A stretch of 64,000 bases of DNA, from contig NZ_JBMHHY010000010.1 of assembly GCF_049739465.1 (NCBI RefSeq), positions 1 through 64,000 on the forward strand, read 5' to 3'. The notes under the pieces were generated by a model. It searched no databases and was not told the DNA's origin. It was given only the letters and a program-made list of their open reading frames with translations. This document shows, one piece after another, positions 44,945 through 53,874 of the stretch. Every line of letters starts with the position of its first letter. The stretch's first letter is position 1. The stretch comes from Embleya sp049739465 (GTDB lineage: Bacteria; Actinomycetota; Actinomycetes; Streptomycetales; Streptomycetaceae). The translations under genes were made by a program, and so were the position numbers.

Positions 44945-45948
44945 AGCACGACCCGACCGCGCCCTCCTCGCCCGACCGCGCCCGACCCGGCTGCGACCCG
45001 ACCGAACGTGCCCTGGCCCAGGACGCCCACCCGTCCGCCGCCCGGCAACGGCTGCTCGAGGAACACCTGATGCGCGAGATCACCGCCGGCGCCGAGCCCA
45101 GCGCCCGATCCCGGCGACGTCCCTCCGGTTTCCTGGCGCCGATCGGCGCGATGATCGCGGTCGGCGCCGTGGTGGCCGTGGTCCTGGTCGCGGCGCCGAA
45201 CCTCACGCCCTCGCGACCCGCGCACGCCTCGGGCGTGGCGATCGACGCGACCGCCGCACCGATGGTTCCGCGACCCGGGCAATGCCTCTACGTCGAACTC
45301 GAATTGTCCTCGTGGGGCGAGGCCGACGGGGCTCCGGCCGAGATGGCGGCACATTCCCGCAAGGAGTGGTTCTCCCAGGACGGCCGCCGGTGGTTCCTCG
45401 ACGAAGTCGGGGCCCCGGTGACCGGGTTGGTACTCAACGATCCACCGATGGCATGGAACTACGCGGAGTTGGCCGCGCTGCCCACCGACCCGGACGCGAT
45501 GTCGGCGGCGATTCGTCGGCGGAACTCCCAGCCGCCCGAGAGCAGTCTCGAATCCGACCGGCTGCTCCTCAAGGACATCGGGGAAATCCTCAACCTCGGC
45601 GTGCTGCCGCCGGGAGTGACCGAGGCGCTGTACGAGGTCGTGGCCCGGATGCCGGGCGTGTCGGCCCGCACGGACGTCGTCGACGGACGCGGCAGGCGCG
45701 GCATCGCGCTGACCCGGATCGACCCGACCGGCCGCCTGCGTGTCGAGCTGATCTTCGATCGCGGCGCCCGGACCTTCCTCGGCTCCCGAGGCGTGCTCGT
45801 GGCACCCGACGAGAATCACCCGATCGGGACGGTGATGTGGCAATCGACCGTGGTCGAACGCGCCATCGTCGACAACATGCCCGGCGATCCCACCAGCACG
45901 ATCGCCCCCTCGTCCACCTCCGGGGCCGCTCCGGCCCGGCGGTCGTGA
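44941..45948 (+). CDS. Membrane-anchored CU044_5270-type protein, putative sigma partner (module 1)
   Basis: A 335-residue protein with a cytoplasmic N-terminal part of about 60 residues, one membrane helix (about 64-86) and a large exported C-terminal domain (RPGQCLYVELELSSWG, SRKEWFSQDGRRWFLDE). This is the arrangement of actinobacterial CU044_5270-family proteins that sit behind ECF sigma genes. The N-terminal part lacks the zinc-binding anti-sigma motif, so anti-sigma function is inferred only from context and topology. The overlap with the sigma gene implies coupled translation. Confidence 0.8.
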   Translation: MKHDPTAPSSPDRARPGCDPTERALAQDAHPSAARQRLLEEHLMREITAGAEPSARSRRRPSGFLAPIGAMIAVGAVVAVVLVAAPNLTPSRPAHASGVAIDATAAPMVPRPGQCLYVELELSSWGEADGAPAEMAAHSRKEWFSQDGRRWFLDEVGAPVTGLVLNDPPMAWNYAELAALPTDPDAMSAAIRRRNSQPPESSLESDRLLLKDIGEILNLGVLPPGVTEALYEVVARMPGVSARTDVVDGRGRRGIALTRIDPTGRLRVELIFDRGARTFLGSRGVLVAPDENHPIGTVMWQSTVVERAIVDNMPGDPTSTIAPSSTSGAAPARRS

Positions 45949-45951
45949 CCG

Positions 45952-45992
45952 CGACCACCGGCACCTTCGACCACCGGCACCTTCGACCACTT
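45952..45992. repeat. 16-bp tandem repeat, 2.5 copies
   Basis: The unit CGACCACCGGCACCTT occurs twice head to tail (45952-45967, 45968-45983) with a partial third copy. Nearby short repeats (GCGATCGTGA and CGCCGACGCCTT, two copies each) continue to about 46100. It starts 4 bp after the membrane-protein stop and fills the gap before the glycosyltransferase. Confidence 0.75.
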
Positions 45993-46154
45993 CCGATCGG
46001 CAGTCATCGGTATCGCCCCACCTTCGACCACTTTCGAAGTGGCGATCGTGAGCGGCGATCGTGACCGGCGTCGCCGACGCCTTCGCCGACGCCTTCGTCC
46101 GGCGCGACACCGATCCGCCGCGCACCCACCCACCGCACCGAACGCAAGGAAGAC

Positions 46155-47993
46155 ATGACGCGCGCCACCCCGCCCAACCGCGCATCCGACACCGTGCCGG
46201 CCGATTCCGCGCACGAGCTCGCGTCGGCCCCCGCCACCGGCCGGACCCGGACTCGGACCCGGGGTTGGACCCGGGCTCGGACCTTGGACCACCTCGCCAT
46301 CGCCCTGCCGCCACTCGTCCTCGCCGTCATGGGCTGGCACCGCCGATGGATCACCGACGACGGCCTGATCTACGTACGAGCGGCCCGGGAGATCCTGGCG
46401 GGCAACGGTCCCGTCTACAGCCCCGGCGAACGTGTGGAAACCTCGACCGGCACGCTGTGGCAGTGGCTGCTGGTCCTCCTGGACGCCCTCACCCCGGGGG
46501 ATCCGGCCCGGACCGCCGTGTACGCCGGTCTCATCCTCTCGGTCGCCGGTACCTGGCTGGCCCTGTCCGGCACCCGCCACTTCCTGCGCGCCGTCACCGG
46601 CCGGTTCCTGGTCCCGGCCGGCGCACTGGTGTTCGTCGCGCTGCCCCCGGTCTGGGACTTCGCCACATCGGGGCTGGAGACCGGACTGCTGGTCGGCTGG
46701 ATCGGGCTGTCCTGGCGGTTGCTCGTCACCTGCGGGCCCGACACTCCCACCACCGCGCGGCGCCTGGGCATCGCGGTGGTGTTCGGGCTCGGTCCGCTGA
46801 TCCGTCCGGAACTGACCGCGACCGCGCTCGTCTTCCTGATCGCCATGACGATCGCGACCCGGCCGCCGCGCCGGCAGACGCTCGCGCTGTTCCTGGGCGC
46901 CGGCGCACTGCCGGTCGTATACCAGATCTTCCGGATGGGCTACTACGGCCTGCCGTACCCCATGCCCGCCGTCACCAAGAGCGCGACCCGGCAGCTCTGG
47001 GGCCGCGGCGTCGACTACCTCGTCGACTTCGCCGAACCCTACCGACTGTGGATCCCGGCCGTGTTGCTCGCGCTGATCGTCACGGCGCTACTGGCCGGCC
47101 GCGGCCCACACGATCGACGCACCTGGATCCTGGGCGCGGCGCCGGCCGTCGCGGCGCTGGCACAGAGCGTGTATGTGCTGCGCGTCGGCGGCGACTTCAT
47201 GCACGGCCGGATGTGGTTGCCGGTGCTGCTGCCGGCCCTGCTCCCGGTCCTGCTCGTACCCCTCGACCGGCGCGTGGCGGCCCTGCTGGTGCTGGTACCG
47301 ATCTGGGCGACATGGTGCGGACTCTCGCTCCGCTCCGGCCTGGTGACCACACCCGGATACCGGGCGGGCGTCAACCAGACCTGGAACGAACGTATGGTGT
47401 ACGTGAATTGGACCAAGACCGGCAATCCCACCACGTCACGAGCACACAGCGAAACACTGCCCGGACTGCGCGCGGAACTGTTCCGCATGGACGCCGACGG
47501 CCGGCGCATGCTCGTGATCGACGGCAACTACCTGGCCGACTCCGCCGCACTGCCACCCCTGCCGCTGCGCCGCGACCTCCCGGCGAAGGAGGGCATGATC
47601 ATGGGTCGACTCGGAGTCGGTGGTGTGGTCACGCCGTTGAACGGGATCGTGGTCGACGTATGGGGCCTGAGCAACACGGTGGGCGCGCACATCGAACGGA
47701 CCGAACACGCTGCCGCGGGCCACGAGAAACTGCTCCCGCTCGCCTGGAACATCGCCCTCTACGTCGACCCGGCCGCCTGGTCGCTGATTCCACCGAACAT
47801 GGCCTCCGCCGAGGACGTTCGCGCCGCCCGAGCGGCCCTGGATTGCGGCGACCTGAAAGAACTCCTCCGCTCGACCACCGAACCCATGACCGCCGGCCGC
47901 TTCCTGCACAATCTCACCGGATCCTTCGACCGCGCCGCGCTCACGATCCCACCCGACCCGAAGAACGCCGAGCGCAAGTTCTGCGCACGCTGA
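46155..47993 (+). CDS. AftB/ZomB-like membrane glycosyltransferase (module 1)
   Basis: A 612-residue polytopic membrane protein of the GT-C type similar to mycobacterial AftB (often labelled ZomB). The first loop carries the catalytic-type pair Asp68-Asp69 (WITDDGLIYVR) followed by GERVETSTGTLWQW; about nine hydrophobic segments follow, then RVGGDFMHGRMWLP and a C-terminal outside domain ending with two conserved Cys. AftB adds terminal arabinofuranose from decaprenyl-phospho-arabinose to arabinogalactan. Streptomycete-like bacteria lack that wall polymer, so the acceptor here is unknown. It follows the sigma/membrane-protein pair. Confidence 0.82.
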   Translation: MTRATPPNRASDTVPADSAHELASAPATGRTRTRTRGWTRARTLDHLAIALPPLVLAVMGWHRRWITDDGLIYVRAAREILAGNGPVYSPGERVETSTGTLWQWLLVLLDALTPGDPARTAVYAGLILSVAGTWLALSGTRHFLRAVTGRFLVPAGALVFVALPPVWDFATSGLETGLLVGWIGLSWRLLVTCGPDTPTTARRLGIAVVFGLGPLIRPELTATALVFLIAMTIATRPPRRQTLALFLGAGALPVVYQIFRMGYYGLPYPMPAVTKSATRQLWGRGVDYLVDFAEPYRLWIPAVLLALIVTALLAGRGPHDRRTWILGAAPAVAALAQSVYVLRVGGDFMHGRMWLPVLLPALLPVLLVPLDRRVAALLVLVPIWATWCGLSLRSGLVTTPGYRAGVNQTWNERMVYVNWTKTGNPTTSRAHSETLPGLRAELFRMDADGRRMLVIDGNYLADSAALPPLPLRRDLPAKEGMIMGRLGVGGVVTPLNGIVVDVWGLSNTVGAHIERTEHAAAGHEKLLPLAWNIALYVDPAAWSLIPPNMASAEDVRAARAALDCGDLKELLRSTTEPMTAGRFLHNLTGSFDRAALTIPPDPKNAERKFCAR

Positions 47994-48246
47994 CTCGACC
48001 GAACAGATGGTACGGCCGGGAGCGGTCGGCATCCGCTGCCACTCCGGGCGACCTCGGCGGGTGGTGCGCAAGCCTGGGCCGGGACCGTGCCGACGGTGGA
48101 AGGGGGGTGCTGTACGGACTTGCGTGGAATCCGTGCTCCGAAGCGGGCCGACGCCTATGGTCAACGTACCGGCACGGGACGCCTACGCGTGTGTCCGCAG
48201 GTCGGCAGGGGTTCGGCGGGACGCTCATCCACCAAGGGAGAACAAC

Positions 48247-48615
48247 ATGCGCATCAGGAAGACCCTCGTCGCCCTGGCCGTCGCCACCACGGCGATGTTC
48301 GGCAGCGTCGCAACCGCCGGCACCGCGTCCGCCTCCGACAGCGGCTCCGACAGCGCCACCAGCAACGCAGGCGCCTGGTATCAGGTCTACGCGAACGGCT
48401 CGACCGTCGGGTGGCACGTCAACGTGGGCAACACCGACGAGCGGTTCTGGCTCACCGCCGGGGACACCTGCGGCCACACCTTCAGCTGGAACTGGAACGA
48501 CGCGACCGAGTCCTGGTGGAACAATTCGTCGGCCAAGTTCTCGTGCAACCTGTCGTATGCGCACCTGTACCCGACCAACAACGGCAGCCAGTCCGGCCCG
48601 ACCGTCTCGCGATGA
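48247..48615 (+). CDS. Small secreted Trp-rich protein
   Basis: A 122-residue precursor. The signal peptide MRIRKTLVALAVATTAMFGS leads to a cleavage near GTASA, leaving about 90 residues with several Trp and two Cys (GDTCGHTFSWNWND, KFSCNLSY) that could form one disulfide. The family is not recognised; it resembles the small beta-rich exported proteins of streptomycetes. ATG 48247 has AAGGGAG upstream. A strong terminator follows. Its neighbour upstream is the membrane glycosyltransferase, 253 bp away. Confidence 0.75.
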   Translation: MRIRKTLVALAVATTAMFGSVATAGTASASDSGSDSATSNAGAWYQVYANGSTVGWHVNVGNTDERFWLTAGDTCGHTFSWNWNDATESWWNNSSAKFSCNLSYAHLYPTNNGSQSGPTVSR

Positions 48616-48704
48616 TCCACGTCGAAGACATCGTCACCCTGCCGCCCGGCGGCACGACCGGCGACTGAGCACCATGTGCGCCGGACCGCCGGCCACTCGG
48701 ATAC

Positions 48705-48748
48705 GACGAAGCCCCACCACCCTCGGCCTCGGGTGGTGGGGCTTCGTC
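48705..48748. terminator. Bidirectional terminator with 18-bp stem
   Basis: Perfect 18-bp arms (48705-48722 and 48731-48748) enclose an 8-nt loop TCGGCCTC. The stem begins inside the stop codon of the minus-strand TetR gene and lies 90 bp after the secreted-protein stop, so it serves both convergent genes. Confidence 0.85.
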
Positions 48749-49523
48749 ATGGGGAGCTGGGCGTGGGGGTGGTGGTGTCCTCCCGGTGGGATGTGGGCCG
48801 GTGAGGGGGTTGGGCGAGGAGGCCGTCGATGATCACCCGAAGTTTCCATGCGGCCCTGGCGTTCTGGTCGCCGCCGGTGAGCCTCGGCGCCAAGGCTCGC
48901 AGGGTGGGGTACTGCTCGGCGGGCAACGCCCGGAAGGTGGCGTCGAGTCGGGCGGTGAACGTCTCGGGCTCGGCCGGGTCGGCGCCGGACGAGGGTGGTG
49001 TGGGGGCCCGCCGGGGCGGTGCGGCGCCGGCGTTCTCGAGAGCGGTCGAGTACTCGAGAGCGGTCGAGTAGATGTACTGGCCGAGCAGGTCGATGGCCCA
49101 GGAGCAGGCGTCGTCGTCGAGTCCGCCGGTCCGGAGCAGGCGCGCCGCCTCCTCGGTCAGGCGCAGGCCGTGCGGGCCGGGGAGGGCGTCCCGCAGGCCG
49201 ACGGAGGCGATGTCGTGGTGGTCGGCCAGGGCGGCGACGATGCGCCCGACGAGCAGTTCGAGGCGGGTACGCCAGTCTCCGGCGCCCTCGTCGGGCACGA
49301 TCACGTCGGCCACCGCGTGGTCGAGGACGAGCGCCATCAACTCCTGCCGATCGCGGACGTAGACGTAGAGCGAGGCGGGACCGGTCTCGAGGGCCTGGGC
49401 GACGCGCCGCAGGCTCACCGCTTCGCAGCCCAACTCGTCGACCAGCGCCATGGTGGCGGCCAGAACGGCGTCCAGGCCGAGCATGGGTTTCGAGGGACGG
49501 GAGCGCGAGCGGGCTTGCGACAT
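48747..49523 (-). CDS. TetR-family regulator, divergent from MFS exporter
   Basis: A 258-residue TetR regulator with HTH LRRVAQALETGPASLYVYV (about 40-60) and the TetR_C (tetracycline-repressor-type) ligand domain seen in larger members. It is divergent from a DHA2-type exporter gene, an arrangement typical of drug-responsive efflux control. Two near-identical operator-like repeats fill the 71-bp spacer. The family start at 49523 is kept. The inducer is probably a compound exported by the MFS protein. Confidence 0.88.
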   Translation of the reverse strand: MSQARSRSRPSKPMLGLDAVLAATMALVDELGCEAVSLRRVAQALETGPASLYVYVRDRQELMALVLDHAVADVIVPDEGAGDWRTRLELLVGRIVAALADHHDIASVGLRDALPGPHGLRLTEEAARLLRTGGLDDDACSWAIDLLGQYIYSTALEYSTALENAGAAPPRRAPTPPSSGADPAEPETFTARLDATFRALPAEQYPTLRALAPRLTGGDQNARAAWKLRVIIDGLLAQPPHRPTSHREDTTTPTPSSP

Positions 49524-49536
49524 GGGGCAAGCCTAC

Positions 49537-49592
49537 CTTGACGAATGCTGTTCGTTAAGACATTCTGCTTGACGAACAGTGTTTGTTAAGAC
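49537..49592. promoter_or_regulatory. Tandem TetR-type operators
   Basis: Two 25-bp copies with 21 of 25 positions identical lie at 49537-49561 and 49568-49592, 31 bp apart start to start (three helical turns). Each reads CTTGACGAA, a variable centre, then GTTAAGAC, with TTGACGAA/TTCGTTAA dyad character. The second copy ends 2 bp before the exporter ATG, so binding would block its expression. Confidence 0.75.
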
Positions 49593-49594
49593 TG

Positions 49595-51031
49595 ATGGGA
49601 AGACCTCTCGTGACCGTTCCCGCCTCGACCTCGGCCGCCCGTGCGGCACCGCCCCCGGCCCATCTGCATCGGTGGCGGATCCTGACGGTGGTACTGCTCG
49701 CCCAGGCCTTGGATCTGTTGGACGCGACCGTGATGAACGTGGCCGCCCCGTCGGTCCGCGCCGGGCTGGGCGGCGGCGCGGCGCTCATGCAGTGGCTCAC
49801 CGCCGGGTACACGCTCGCCTTCGGCGTCCTACTGATCGTCGGCGGCCGGCTGGGTGATCGCTGGGGTCGGCGGCGGCTGTTCGTCCTGGGCGCCGCCGGG
49901 TTCACGGCGGCCTCCGCGGTGTGTGCGGCGGCGCCTTCGCCGACCGTGCTGGTCGCGGCTCGGGTGGTGCAGGGTGCGCTCGGCGCGTTGATGATCCCGC
50001 AGGGGTTCGGCGTCCTGAGCGCGGTGTTCGACGAACGCGAACGAGGCCGCGCGTTCGCGACGTTCGGACCGGTGATGGCGCTCGCCGGCGTCGGCGGCCC
50101 CGTCCTCGCCGGCGGCCTCATCGCGCTCGACCCGGCCGGACTCGACTGGCGGCTGATCTTCCTGATCAACCTTCCGCTCGGCGTACTGACCGTGGTCGGG
50201 GCGTTGCGGTGGATGCCGGCCGACCCGGGGGACCCGCGCGTGCGAATCGACCCGCCGGGTGCCCTCCTGGTCGCCATGGGGTCCGCGCTCGTCGTCCACC
50301 CGCTGATCCAGGGCCGGGAAGCGGGTTGGCCGTGGTGGACGTTCGCGGAGATCGTCGCCGGCATCGCGGCCTTCGCCGCGTTCGGCCGACGTCAACGCAC
50401 CAGCTGCTCGCCGGTCCTGGTGCCGAGCCTGCTGCGCAAACCCGCGTTCGTCGGCGGCCTCGCGGTCACCGCCGCGTTCTTCACCGGCCTCGGCGGACTG
50501 CTGCTCGTCCTCTCCCTCCACCTCCAACTCGATCTCGGCCGGTCCGCGTGGGAGACCGCGCTCTCCCTGTCGCCGCTCGCGGTGGGCATCGGGCTCGCCT
50601 CACTCGTCGCCCCGGCGGCGGCCGTCCGGCTCGGCCGTTCGCTCCTGCACCTGGGGCTGGGGGTCGAGGCCCTCGGCACGCTCGGCCTGGCCGCGGTGGC
50701 CGCGTCGGGAACTCCGGCCTGGGCGCTGTCGATACCCACCCTGGTGGTGGGCCTGGGCGTGGGACTGGTGTCCGGCACTCTGGTCCAGTCGATCCTGGCG
50801 GCGGCCGAACCCGCCGAGACGGGCAGCGCGTCGGGCACACTCAACGCACTCCAACAACTCTCCACGGCCCTGGGCGTCGCGGTGCTCGGCACCGTGTACT
50901 TCGCCGCCCACGACCCCGGCGCCCCCGACCCGGGAGCGGACGGCCTGGTCATCGGCGCACTCGTGGTCACCACGACCTGCCTGATCGGCGCAGCCCTCGT
51001 GCTCCTGCTGCCCCGTGCCCGCGCCGCGTAG
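49595..51031 (+). CDS. MFS exporter, DHA2 (EmrB/QacA-like) family
   Basis: A 478-residue polytopic transporter of about 14 helices. DHA2 hallmarks include LDATVMNVAAPSVRAGL in helix 1, GGRLGDRWGRRRLFVLG for the loop 2-3 motif A, and PQGFGVLSAVFDERERGRA. It uses the proton gradient to export hydrophobic drugs or pigments. ATG 49595 is preferred over an upstream TTG at 49583; no RBS is visible, so it may be leaderless. It is controlled by the divergent TetR through the tandem operators. Confidence 0.9.
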   Translation: MGRPLVTVPASTSAARAAPPPAHLHRWRILTVVLLAQALDLLDATVMNVAAPSVRAGLGGGAALMQWLTAGYTLAFGVLLIVGGRLGDRWGRRRLFVLGAAGFTAASAVCAAAPSPTVLVAARVVQGALGALMIPQGFGVLSAVFDERERGRAFATFGPVMALAGVGGPVLAGGLIALDPAGLDWRLIFLINLPLGVLTVVGALRWMPADPGDPRVRIDPPGALLVAMGSALVVHPLIQGREAGWPWWTFAEIVAGIAAFAAFGRRQRTSCSPVLVPSLLRKPAFVGGLAVTAAFFTGLGGLLLVLSLHLQLDLGRSAWETALSLSPLAVGIGLASLVAPAAAVRLGRSLLHLGLGVEALGTLGLAAVAASGTPAWALSIPTLVVGLGVGLVSGTLVQSILAAAEPAETGSASGTLNALQQLSTALGVAVLGTVYFAAHDPGAPDPGADGLVIGALVVTTTCLIGAALVLLLPRARAA

Positions 51032-51093
51032 CCGAAAGACCGACCCGGCCGCGCCCCGAGCCGTCCCGGATCAGCCGGTACTCCGGTCGTCCT

Positions 51094-51200
51094 TGTGCAC
51101 CTGTGTACCTGTGCACCCGAGCACCCAAGTCACCCGAGTCCCCGAGTCCCCGAGTCCCCCCGTCCCCAAGTCACCCGAGTCACCCGAGCCCCCGACGAGT
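51094..51200. repeat. Degenerate 8-9-bp repeat tract (CACCCGAGT-like)
   Basis: About ten degenerate copies of CACCCGAGT/CCCCGAGT/CACCTGTG follow one another in the 208-bp gap between the exporter and the NAD-binding protein. Unit length drifts between 7 and 9 bp, so it is low-complexity rather than an exact array. Confidence 0.65.
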
Positions 51201-51239
51201 GACCCGCATCAATCCGTCGACCACGTGAGGACACCCATC

Positions 51240-51887
51240 ATGAGCAACGTCATCGTCTTCGGAGCCAACGGCCGCACCGGACACCTCGTCGTCCGGGAAG
51301 CCCTACGCCTGGGCCACGACGTCACCGCCGCGGTGCGCGAGCCGGCCCGGTGGCAGCCCCCGACCCCGGAGGACGCGCCCGGCACGGGGAAGTCGAACGT
51401 CGTGCGGGCCGACGTGCGCGACGCCGCCGACGTACGCTCCGCCGTCGAGGGCCACGACGTCGTGGTCTCCGCGATCGGCCCGCCGGGGCGGCACGCACAC
51501 CGGCTCTACTCCGACGCGGCGCGGGCCCTGGTGTCCTCGATGGAAGGCGCCGGCGTACCCCGGCTGATCGCTGTCACCTCGGGCGGAGTCCACCACCGTG
51601 ACCCCAACTTCCCCTGGTGGTACCGCAATCTCGTCACACCCCTGGTTCGGGAGTTGTACGACGACATGCGGTTGATGGAAACGATCGTCCGCCGAAGCGC
51701 CGTCGACTGGACCTTCGTCCGCCCGGCCCGGTTGCAGGACGAACCCCCGACCGGCAACTACCGCGTCCTGGACGCGAGCAACCCCAAGGGCGGCCGGAAG
51801 GTGACGCGCACCGACCTCGCCCGCTTCATCGCCCGCGAACTCGACGAACACCGCTGGTCCCACGCCGCCCCGACGCTCGCCGAATGA
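51240..51887 (+). CDS. NAD(P)H-binding (atypical SDR) protein
   Basis: A 215-residue single-domain Rossmann protein of the NmrA/NAD(P)H-binding type, with the nucleotide motif VIVFGANGRTGHLV, DVVVSAIGPPG and a C-terminal WTFVRPARLQDEPPTGNYRV segment. Family members are reductases or NADP sensors, including flavin reductase-like proteins; a catalytic YxxxK is not evident. ATG 51240 follows a repeat-rich spacer. It ends 45 bp from the convergent glycosyltransferase gene. Confidence 0.88.
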   Translation: MSNVIVFGANGRTGHLVVREALRLGHDVTAAVREPARWQPPTPEDAPGTGKSNVVRADVRDAADVRSAVEGHDVVVSAIGPPGRHAHRLYSDAARALVSSMEGAGVPRLIAVTSGGVHHRDPNFPWWYRNLVTPLVRELYDDMRLMETIVRRSAVDWTFVRPARLQDEPPTGNYRVLDASNPKGGRKVTRTDLARFIARELDEHRWSHAAPTLAE

Positions 51888-51932
51888 CCCCCGAGGCGCA
51901 GTGCGGGCGGGGGTCTTCCCGGGTCGGCGCGG

Positions 51933-53711
51933 TCAGCCGGTCCGGCAGAACTTCGCCTCGGCGGCGAACGGGTCGCGGGGGATGCGCAGGGTGGTGCGGT
52001 CGTAGGCGCCGGTCATGTTGCGGAAGAAGCGGGACACGGTGAGCGGTTCGCGGATGGAGTCGAGCAGTTCGCGGAGATCGCCGCAGCCGAGGGCGTGGCG
52101 GGCGGCGGCGAGGGAGGCCGGTGTCACCGCGGGGATGCCCGGGACGTCGGTGACCGCGGGGTCCAGTTCCAGGGCGAGCAGCCATACGTCGTCCATGAGC
52201 TTGCGGTGCCCGGGCCATTTGCGGTGCGCGTCGGGGGTGTACTCCAGGTGGGCGCCAACGGTGTTGGCCAGGCCCCAGATCTCCACGATGTACTGGTCGA
52301 GGGGCACCAGTTCGCCGGTGACGCCGAGGAATCCGCCCGGTACGGAGACCCGACTCGGGCCGTGTCCCGGGCCCAGCGGCAGGAGGCGCTCCACGCTGCC
52401 GTCGGGAGCGAGCCGGACCAGGACCGGGCGGTCGGCGGCCAGGCCCGCCGCGACGGCGTCGCGCAGGTTCGGGAACGCGATGGTCCACTTGGCGACGTGG
52501 TCGGGGTTCGCCGAGCCGGTGATCGTGATGTCGCTGTCCCGGACCCGGATCGACACGGACGCGTCGTTTCCGTGGTAGGCGCCCGGATGCCACGGCCCGG
52601 CAACCGCCGTGGCCCACACCGCGGTTGCTGCGGCGACCGCGACGGTCGCGGCCCGGGCGGGGACCAGCAGCACGGGCAGCAGCGCGAGGAACAGGGCCGG
52701 GAGCATCATCCGGCCGTGCATGTAGTCGCCGCCGATGCGCACCACGTACGCGGCATGGATCGAGGCGGCCACGACCGGGACGAGCGGCACGACCAGCCGG
52801 GCCGGCGCCGGACGGGCGCGCAGCAGCCACAGCGCGGCCAGGGCGGCGAGCAGTGCCGCGGGGACGTAGAGCCACACCGGCCCGGCGAAGTCCGCAGCGT
52901 AGCGGAACCCCCGACCGGGGTCGCTGTCGCCGGGCTCCTTGGTGAGCCCCGGCATCGGGACGAGCATGCCGTAGTAGCCGGCCCGGAACACCTCGTACGC
53001 CGTGGGCAGCGCGGCGGCCGCCGCGAGATGCCCGAGGGCCGGCCACCGGCCCGGGCGCTGCACGCACCACAGTCCGGCCAGGAAGGCGACCGTCACGATC
53101 GCGAAGTCCGGCCGGACCAGGAAGCCCAGCCCCGCCCAGACCGCGTGCCACACCCGGCCGCGTGCCGCCCGGGAGCGGTGCGCGCGGACCAGCAGCCACC
53201 AGCACCCGGCGATCCAGAACGTGCCGAGCCCGGTGTCCAGTCCGGAGCCCGCGAAGTCCCAGAACACCGGGATCGCGAGTGGTACCAGGACCCCGGCCGG
53301 GAGCAGCCGCCGCAGGCCCGCGGCGGTGTGCAGCCTGCGGGTGGCATCGAGCGCGACGAACAGGCCAGCCACGGTCAGCACAATCCCGGCCGACACCGCG
53401 GTGAACCCGAGGTCCCCCGGGGTCACCGCGCCGAGCACGACCAGGATCCACTGCCACAGCGTGCTGGTATTGGCTTCGACCCGCTCGCTCATGTTCACGT
53501 TCGGGCCGTGCCCGGCGAGGATCTGCCGGACGGTGCGCAGGAAGATCGTGCCGTCGTCGGTGAGCGCCCGATGCCGCCACCCGAGTATCGCCAGGGCGAG
53601 GACGGGCAGTGCCACGACGGCGGTGTTCCACAGCCGGACATCACGCCGGGAAGGGACTTCCGGAACTGTTGGTTCCGCTTGCCGGGCGGGTGTCGCCGTG
53701 GCGGTCGTCAC
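51933..53711 (-). CDS. AftB/ZomB-like membrane glycosyltransferase (module 2)
   Basis: A 592-residue polytopic protein with the same plan as the 46155 gene. Shared signatures include the Asp52-Asp53 pair (ALTDDGTIFLR), MSERVEANTSTLWQW, RIGGDYMHGRMMLP, EIWGLANTVGAHLEYT and a C-terminus AEAKFC. Multiple hydrophobic helices occupy the first 400 residues. By homology to AftB it should transfer a sugar from a polyprenyl phosphate to an envelope acceptor outside the membrane. GTG 53711 has GAGGAG upstream. It follows a sigma factor and a membrane-anchored protein on the same strand. Confidence 0.82.
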   Translation of the reverse strand: MTTATATPARQAEPTVPEVPSRRDVRLWNTAVVALPVLALAILGWRHRALTDDGTIFLRTVRQILAGHGPNVNMSERVEANTSTLWQWILVVLGAVTPGDLGFTAVSAGIVLTVAGLFVALDATRRLHTAAGLRRLLPAGVLVPLAIPVFWDFAGSGLDTGLGTFWIAGCWWLLVRAHRSRAARGRVWHAVWAGLGFLVRPDFAIVTVAFLAGLWCVQRPGRWPALGHLAAAAALPTAYEVFRAGYYGMLVPMPGLTKEPGDSDPGRGFRYAADFAGPVWLYVPAALLAALAALWLLRARPAPARLVVPLVPVVAASIHAAYVVRIGGDYMHGRMMLPALFLALLPVLLVPARAATVAVAAATAVWATAVAGPWHPGAYHGNDASVSIRVRDSDITITGSANPDHVAKWTIAFPNLRDAVAAGLAADRPVLVRLAPDGSVERLLPLGPGHGPSRVSVPGGFLGVTGELVPLDQYIVEIWGLANTVGAHLEYTPDAHRKWPGHRKLMDDVWLLALELDPAVTDVPGIPAVTPASLAAARHALGCGDLRELLDSIREPLTVSRFFRNMTGAYDRTTLRIPRDPFAAEAKFCRTG

Positions 53712-53724
53712 GAAGTCTCCTCGT

Positions 53725-53748
53725 GTCTTGGTGTCTTGGTGTCTTGGT
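53725..53748. repeat. 8-bp tandem repeat, 3 copies
   Basis: GTCTTGGT is repeated three times exactly, 14 bp upstream of the minus-strand glycosyltransferase start. It is close to its RBS and may affect the 5' leader. Confidence 0.75.
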
Positions 53749-53874
53749 GGTGCGGCATCTCGGGGCCTGCCGGCGCGAGGCGCGCGTCATCGGCTCACGG
53801 CGGGGCAGCCCCGCGCGGGGCCATTCCCGCCGTGGGCGGGAGTCGGGTCGGTGTGCCGCTGGTTCGGCGTGTCG

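Noticed and set aside
51094..51200. Possible CRISPR-like repeat array
   Set aside because: Units are only 7-9 bp, degenerate and without unique spacers, so it is a low-complexity tract.
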